Assembly: GCA_045578725.1 (NCBI GenBank)
Contig: JAZNKS010000016.1
Coordinates: 17,963 to 81,962 of the forward strand
Length of the DNA stretch: 64,000 nucleotides
Source of the DNA: Flemingiibacterium sp045578725
GTDB taxonomy: Bacteria > Bacillota > Clostridia > Oscillospirales > CAG-272
Direction of reading: 5' to 3'
In this document: positions 59,737 through 64,000 of the stretch, in pieces
Numbering within the stretch: position 1 is the stretch's first letter
Layout of the letters: every line of letters begins with the position of its first letter
Program-made: the position numbers and the translations under genes
The notes under the pieces: model-generated
Databases searched by the model: none
Seen by the model: the letters and a program-made list of their open reading frames with translations, nothing else
Told to the model about the DNA's origin: nothing

Positions 59737-60465
59737 ATGTCTTATCTTTTCATCGGTCAGCCCGCCGCCCTGCGATACGGCTCCGCCCTCGCTTCCTGCG
59801 GCTTTGACATTATCCCGATTCCCGCCGAGCCTGGTCTGAACGGGCACGTTGCCGCGCACGCCGATACTCTTCTCTTCATCCGGTGCGGGCGGATTTATAC
59901 CACCGGATCGGCCGCCGCCGCGCTTCCCACTCATCTTCGTGATGTGGTGCAGATTGTTTCCCGCCCGCCGCAGGGAGAGTATCCCGGCGATGTCAGCCTG
60001 AATGCGCTGGCGCTTGGCGGCCGTCTGTACGGACGAATCGACGCGCTGACTCCCGAGCTGACCGCGCTCGGGATGCTTCCTGTTCCCGTAAGGCAGGGCT
60101 ATGCCCGCTGCTCGGTGCTGGCCCTTCCCTCCTCCAACCGCGCCGTCACGGCCGATTCCGGTCTTGCCGATGCGATGGAGGCAAACGGTGTCCGCGTTCT
60201 GCGCATCCGGCCGGGGTACATCGCCCTGAACGGCGATCCCCGTGCCGAGGGCTTCATCGGCGGCGCCGCCTTTACGGACGATCCCGCTGCGATCGGCGAT
60301 GACTGCCGCTGCTCGCTTTATAAGAAGCCGTGTGTCCGGTTCTTCGGCAGTCTCTGTGCACATCCCGACAGGGAGGCGATCCTTGCGTTTATCGCAGAGG
60401 GCGGTTATGACTGCGTTCAGCTTGAAGGGCCCCTCTGCGATTTCGGCGGCGCCGTTGTTGTCTGA
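59737..60465 (+). CDS. DUF6873-like GME-fold protein
   Basis: 242 residues from the ATG at 59737 (SD GGAGG); nine upstream codons are not used. It recalls the pentein-like (GME fold) family seen after rpmB in Clostridia, with an ending such as LEGPLCDFGGAVVV and mid-chain YARCSVLALPSSNRAVTADS. In enzymes of this fold (amidinotransferases, deiminases) a Cys/His/Asp set acts; I see candidate Asp and Cys residues but cannot confirm them. Function unknown. The last 49 bases overlap the end of a convergent AraC gene. Confidence 0.6.
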   Translation: MSYLFIGQPAALRYGSALASCGFDIIPIPAEPGLNGHVAAHADTLLFIRCGRIYTTGSAAAALPTHLRDVVQIVSRPPQGEYPGDVSLNALALGGRLYGRIDALTPELTALGMLPVPVRQGYARCSVLALPSSNRAVTADSGLADAMEANGVRVLRIRPGYIALNGDPRAEGFIGGAAFTDDPAAIGDDCRCSLYKKPCVRFFGSLCAHPDREAILAFIAEGGYDCVQLEGPLCDFGGAVVV

Positions 60466-61412
60466 CAGGGATCCGTCCCCTTCTGCCGCCGGCTCCGGAT
60501 ATACGCACTCGGCGAAAGGCCGACATACGCCTTGAATACATGGGTAAAATAGCAGGAATCCGTGAAGCCGACCCTCTCCGAAATTTCGCTGACGGTCGGC
60601 ATCTCGTCCAGATCCCGGTTCATGAAATCACTCAGCGCCCGCTGAATCCGGTAATGGCTGAGATAATTGGAAAAGGGCATACCGAAGGTCTTTCGGAAAA
60701 GCCGGCAGAAATAGCTCCGGCTGTAGGGAAAATTCTTCTGCAGCAGATCCGGTGTGACCGTCTCGGCATAATGTTCCTCCAAGAATTCCATCATCTGGCG
60801 GCCGAAGGCGCGTGCCCTCTCCTCACAGCTTCCAAAGCATCCGAGCCCGATCAGCCGGGCGAAGATCTCCTGCAGAGCGGCGGCAATCCGCAGCTCGGCA
60901 CAGCCGGAGCCGTCCTGCTCCGCATAGAGGGCGGGCAGCTTTTTCACCAGCGCGCCGATTTCACCGCTTCCCTCCTCCGGCCGGATCCGTGTCCTGCAGG
61001 CAATGCGGGAGGCGGCATATTCCGCCGGTGTGAAGGCAAGGCCGACATAATTCATGCAGACCGGCATATATTTGTCCGGCTCCCACACCGCATAGGTATA
61101 GCGCACCGCAGGCTGATCCTTCTTCAGATACCCCGCATGAAGCTGCCAGGGATCGAACACCAGCAGCTCTCCCGCCCGGGCGATAAAGCTCTCGCTGTCC
61201 GTCTGCACGGACATCTCTCCTTCACTCACATAAATCAGTTCGGCAGCCGCGTGCAGATGCGGCAGAAAGCAGTCAATTTGTCCATCGCTCCGCCAGCAGG
61301 CATACCGCGGCGAGGACAGTTTTCCGCTTATGCGATTGAATTCATAATCCTCTGCATTGAGCGGCGCGTTGCGATAGCTTTCCACATATCGATTGTCCAG
61401 CTGTTCGTTCAT
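60417..61412 (-). CDS. AraC-family regulator, paralogue of 63034-63996
   Basis: 331 residues from the ATG at 61412, which has GGGAGGG at proper distance; the ATG two codons upstream does not. N-terminal cupin sensor (FLPHLHAAAELIYVSEGEMS, GELLVFDPWQLHAG), a middle dimerisation region and C-terminal helix-turn-helix pair (TVSEISERVGFTDSCYFTHV). It resembles the regulator at the right edge along its whole length. It is divergent from a solute-binding lipoprotein and has a direct repeat GTCAAC spaced 21 bp in the shared region, the usual form of AraC sites. Confidence 0.9.
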   Translation of the reverse strand: MNEQLDNRYVESYRNAPLNAEDYEFNRISGKLSSPRYACWRSDGQIDCFLPHLHAAAELIYVSEGEMSVQTDSESFIARAGELLVFDPWQLHAGYLKKDQPAVRYTYAVWEPDKYMPVCMNYVGLAFTPAEYAASRIACRTRIRPEEGSGEIGALVKKLPALYAEQDGSGCAELRIAAALQEIFARLIGLGCFGSCEERARAFGRQMMEFLEEHYAETVTPDLLQKNFPYSRSYFCRLFRKTFGMPFSNYLSHYRIQRALSDFMNRDLDEMPTVSEISERVGFTDSCYFTHVFKAYVGLSPSAYIRSRRQKGTDPCQTTTAPPKSQRGPSS

Positions 61413-61430
61413 TGTCATCCCTCCCGCCTT

Positions 61431-61518
61431 ATTGTATCACGTTTTTGCAAAAAAGTCAACTGAGCACGGATTCCCGTCAACCTGTTTCTACTGCTTTTTC
61501 GCGCGGATATGCTATAAT
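61431..61518. promoter_or_regulatory. Divergent promoters with AraC-type direct repeats
   Basis: Minus: TTGACT (61454-61459), 17 bp, TACAAT (61431-61436). Plus: TATAAT (61513-61518) with no usable -35. Direct repeats GTCAAC at 61455-61460 and 61476-61481 are 21 bp apart, two helical turns; the second sits just upstream of the missing -35, as expected for an activator. Confidence 0.7.
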
Positions 61519-61554
61519 ACTTGGCAGAAACCATCATTCAGGAGGTATCTGTCA

Positions 61555-63015
61555 ATGACAATTCATCACAAATCCGTACTCACACCCCAAAAAAGAACGG
61601 CCCTGCTTCTGGCTGTCCTCCAGCTGGCCGCGCTGGCATCCTGCGCCCATGAAGCGCCGGTTTCGGACGATTCCACGTCCGGCTCCGATACCCCCGCCGC
61701 CGAAAGCACGCGCATTCCGCTTCCCGAGGGAAATTACGAGGGTCAACAGGTCAATGTGTTCCTGTGGGAGCAATCCGGACTGAACATCGAAAAGGAAACC
61801 GGCGACATTGTTGATGATGCCATCTACCGCCGCAACCGCGCCGCCGAGGAGCATCTCGGCATCACCATGAAGATAACCGAGCAGAGCGGCGGTGTCTATG
61901 AGTTCGACAGCTGGCTCGAAACGCTGAATGCCAGCATTCTGGCCGATGACGATTCCATTCAGCTGGCCGGCGGCTACGGCTATCGGCTTGCGGCATCCTC
62001 GCTCGGCGGCTATTATCACAATCTCAACGAGCTGTCCGCCATCGATTTTTCCAAGCCCTGGTGGCCGTCCAAGATTCAGGAGGCCGGCAATCTCGGCGGT
62101 GCCATGTATCTGGCCATCGGCAATCTGGAGCCGGGCTACTATAATGCATCCTACGCCATGTTCTTCAACAAGGAAATGGCCGAAACACTCAAGACCGGCA
62201 ATCTGTATGATCTGGTAAAATCCGGCGGCTGGACTGTCGATAAGCTCATCGAATATTCAAAGCTCGCAAGCGACGATATCAACGGCGACACCAAGCTTGA
62301 CAACAAGGACCGCTACGGTCTTCTGGCCGGTGCCTATATGGAGGTCGATGCCTTCTACAGCTCCTGCGATATCCGTGTGGTGGAGCGGGATGCGGACAAT
62401 CTTCCTTCTGTAACACCGCTCTCCGCCCATTACACCGATGTGCAGGAAACGCTTCGCGACTTCCTCCGCAGTTCCGGTGATGTCTTCTACGATACCACCT
62501 ACGCCGACAAATCCGAGATGTTCAAGGGCGGCCTCGGTCTGTTTGAAACCTGCGGTCTGGGTGCCGCGGAGGTCTACCGCTCGCTGGAAATGGATTTCGG
62601 CATCCTGCCCTATCCGAAGTGGGATGATGCGCAGGAGGATTATTACACCTACAACGCCATCGGCAATGCCACCACCTATGTGGTTCCCGTCACAGCCGAT
62701 GGGGAGATGATGGGCGCCCTTCTGGAAACCATGGCCATTCTCGGCTATGAGGATGTGCTTCCCGCCTACTACGATATCGCGCTGAAGGCCAAGGGGGTCC
62801 GTGATGAGGAATCGGCCGAAATGTTAGACATCATCTTCGATGGAATCGCACTTGATTTCACGCAGATCTACAGCTTCTGCTTCGGCGATCAGCTCTCGCC
62901 TTCGATGATGCTCCGTACCAGCATTTATCAGGATACCGAGCTTGCCTCCCTCTGGGCCGCCAACGAAACGGTCTTCGCCTCCACAATGCAGACGCTGATT
63001 GATTCCCTTCAGTAA
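61555..63015 (+). CDS. Solute-binding lipoprotein flanked by AraC regulators
   Basis: 486 residues from the ATG at 61555 (SD GGAGG); the long upstream frame runs through the promoter. The signal peptide is long (30 residues) and ends in ALASC (Cys30). Mature blocks DIVDDAIYRRNRAAEEHLGI, FSKPWWPSK and a C-terminal YDIALKAKGVRDEESAEML match the lipoproteins at 975 and 27225. Probably binds a sugar for an ABC importer encoded elsewhere. The promoter lacks a -35, so expression likely needs the divergent AraC activator. Confidence 0.85.
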   Translation: MTIHHKSVLTPQKRTALLLAVLQLAALASCAHEAPVSDDSTSGSDTPAAESTRIPLPEGNYEGQQVNVFLWEQSGLNIEKETGDIVDDAIYRRNRAAEEHLGITMKITEQSGGVYEFDSWLETLNASILADDDSIQLAGGYGYRLAASSLGGYYHNLNELSAIDFSKPWWPSKIQEAGNLGGAMYLAIGNLEPGYYNASYAMFFNKEMAETLKTGNLYDLVKSGGWTVDKLIEYSKLASDDINGDTKLDNKDRYGLLAGAYMEVDAFYSSCDIRVVERDADNLPSVTPLSAHYTDVQETLRDFLRSSGDVFYDTTYADKSEMFKGGLGLFETCGLGAAEVYRSLEMDFGILPYPKWDDAQEDYYTYNAIGNATTYVVPVTADGEMMGALLETMAILGYEDVLPAYYDIALKAKGVRDEESAEMLDIIFDGIALDFTQIYSFCFGDQLSPSMMLRTSIYQDTELASLWAANETVFASTMQTLIDSLQ

Positions 63016-63057
63016 GAAAAAGACTGCGGCAGTTCAAAGACTGCCGCAGTCTTTTTC
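63016..63057. terminator. Very strong terminator between convergent genes
   Basis: Perfect 18-bp stem (63016-63033 with 63040-63057), 6-nt loop, A- and T-runs at the base. The right arm also encodes the last codons of the convergent AraC gene. Confidence 0.92.
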
Positions 63058-63996
63058 ATCGTTCTTTTGTGCCAGTCTGCGCCGGTATGCGCGCGGGGTC
63101 ATGCCCATCACGCGCCGGAAGACCCGCGAAAAATAGTTGGCATCCGAAAAGCCCACCCGATCGGCGATTTCTCCGATCGACAGCTTCCGCCCCTCCGGTC
63201 CGGATGCCAGAAGCGCGATAGCCCTCCGGATCCGGTAATCCCCCAGATACGCCCGGAACGGCATCCCGAATGTTTCCTTGAAGAGCCGGCAGAAATAGCT
63301 CGGCTGATAGGGAAAATGCGTTTCCAGCAGGTCGGGCGTGATTTCCTCGGCGTAATACTTCTCCAGAAAATCGGCCATCTGCCGGCTGAACGGTCGGCTT
63401 CCGCCATCCTTGCGCCGGAAGCATCCAAGCTCAATCAGGCCGGCAAAAATGCGCATCAGCGCCGCCGAAATCATCAGTTCGGCACTCCCGTCCCCCTCCT
63501 GCCGCTCATACAGCTGTGCCAGTTCCCGTACAATCTCTCCGATTGTGCGCCCCCCCTCGCAGGCGGGAATATGCGTACGGCAGACTACCCGCGATACGGC
63601 GTAATCTTCCATCGAAAAAGTCAGCCGCCCGCCATCCAGCCCCGGCACGGTATACCGTCCCGGCTCCCAGACGGCGAATGTGTAGCGCACCCGCTCCTGA
63701 TCGGCCCGAAGCATCGCCTCATGAAGCTGCCACGGATCAAAAACCAGCAGATCCCCCGCCTCTGCCGTGAAATGCTCGCCGCCGGCCGTGATATCCATCC
63801 TGCCGTCCCAGACATAAATCAGCTCTGCCGCCGCGTGCAGATGCGGGAAGCAGCAGACAATGTCACTGTTTGGGCGCAGGCAGACGCTCAGCGGTGATGA
63901 ATACTCTCCGCTGCCCCGATCATAAACATAATCGGCGGCATTCAGCGGCATATTTTTATAGAAGAGTATATAGCGGCTGTCAACCTGCTCCGGCAC
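63034..63996 (-). CDS. AraC-family regulator, start near or beyond window edge
   Basis: At least 320 residues. The frame begins in the window with GTG at 63996, but alignment with the paralogue at 60417 suggests the true start may be a few codons further, outside. N-terminal cupin (CFPHLHAAAELIYVWDGRMD, GDLLVFDPWQLHEA), C-terminal helix-turn-helix pair (IGEIADRVGFSDANYFSRVF). Its stop lies in the loop of the terminator hairpin. With its paralogue it flanks the solute-binding lipoprotein, so both may respond to related ligands. Confidence 0.88.
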   Translation of the reverse strand: MPEQVDSRYILFYKNMPLNAADYVYDRGSGEYSSPLSVCLRPNSDIVCCFPHLHAAAELIYVWDGRMDITAGGEHFTAEAGDLLVFDPWQLHEAMLRADQERVRYTFAVWEPGRYTVPGLDGGRLTFSMEDYAVSRVVCRTHIPACEGGRTIGEIVRELAQLYERQEGDGSAELMISAALMRIFAGLIELGCFRRKDGGSRPFSRQMADFLEKYYAEEITPDLLETHFPYQPSYFCRLFKETFGMPFRAYLGDYRIRRAIALLASGPEGRKLSIGEIADRVGFSDANYFSRVFRRVMGMTPRAYRRRLAQKNDEKDCGSL

Positions 63997-64000
63997 TGAG

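Noticed and set aside
1..64000. tRNA, rRNA, CRISPR array, prophage or intact transposon
   Set aside because: None found by eye on either strand; small or divergent RNAs could still have been missed without a covariance search.

Overview
The window looks like chromosome of a GC-rich, anaerobic, spore-forming member of the Firmicutes, class Clostridia (Oscillospirales or Christensenellales type). Reasons: strong SD sites (AGGAGG type), sigma-A promoters with 16-18 bp spacers, Gram-positive lipoproteins, a GerA-family germination protein, an M23 protein resembling SpoIIQ, a flavodiiron oxygen/NO reductase, FabV, DUF3048 and DUF6320 proteins, and many AraC regulators beside carbohydrate genes. 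I saw no rRNA, tRNA, CRISPR array or intact transposase.

Layout. 1-3.9 kb: end of a beta-helix protein, an orphan solute-binding lipoprotein with a divergent AraC gene, and a GH92-like remnant. 3.9-8.5 kb: flavodiiron protein opposite a Crp/Fnr regulator, then a GH36 alpha-galactosidase. 8.5-11.8 kb: an operon for a solute-binding lipoprotein and a membrane-anchored LuxR-type regulator. 11.8-14.5 kb: a truncated gene and an AT-rich, probably acquired, glycosidase-like gene. 14.5-19.7 kb: BlaR1/BlaI pair, two exported proteins of unknown function, an AraC regulator. 19.8-23.9 kb: two PHP phosphoesterase genes, then an ECF sigma factor, its likely anti-sigma partner and an AraC regulator. 24-26 kb: two tandem QueG-like iron-sulfur proteins. 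26-31.8 kb: a LacI regulator, solute-binding lipoprotein and GH38 alpha-mannosidase unit with a LacI-type operator. 31.9-35 kb: an amidohydrolase, DegT aminotransferase and M55 D-aminopeptidase operon.

35-42.7 kb is the most distinctive part: one probable operon asnB - D-aspartate-ligase-type ATP-grasp - aspartate racemase - MurE with an altered DNPR motif - CotH - TyrA. Together the first four genes could build and amidate a D-aspartate cross-bridge in peptidoglycan. 42.8-47.3 kb: TtcA-like protein, amidase, GerA protein, DUF3048 lipoprotein, a small conserved protein. 47.4-52.7 kb: six-gene operon led by fabV, with a condensation-fold acyltransferase, DUF6320 protein, a class II aldolase-like protein lacking its metal ligands, a cyclophilin and an AAC(3)-like acetyltransferase. 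52.8-59.2 kb: shikimate kinase, M23 peptidase, ABC exporter, small proteins, pgi. 59.4-64 kb: rpmB, a GME-fold protein, and a solute-binding lipoprotein flanked by two paralogous AraC regulators.

Themes: scavenging of host or plant glycans (alpha-mannosides, alpha-galactosides) under many local regulators, solute-binding proteins that have no permease beside them, and cell-wall metabolism. All calls come from reading the sequence and recalled family knowledge; no database search was run.
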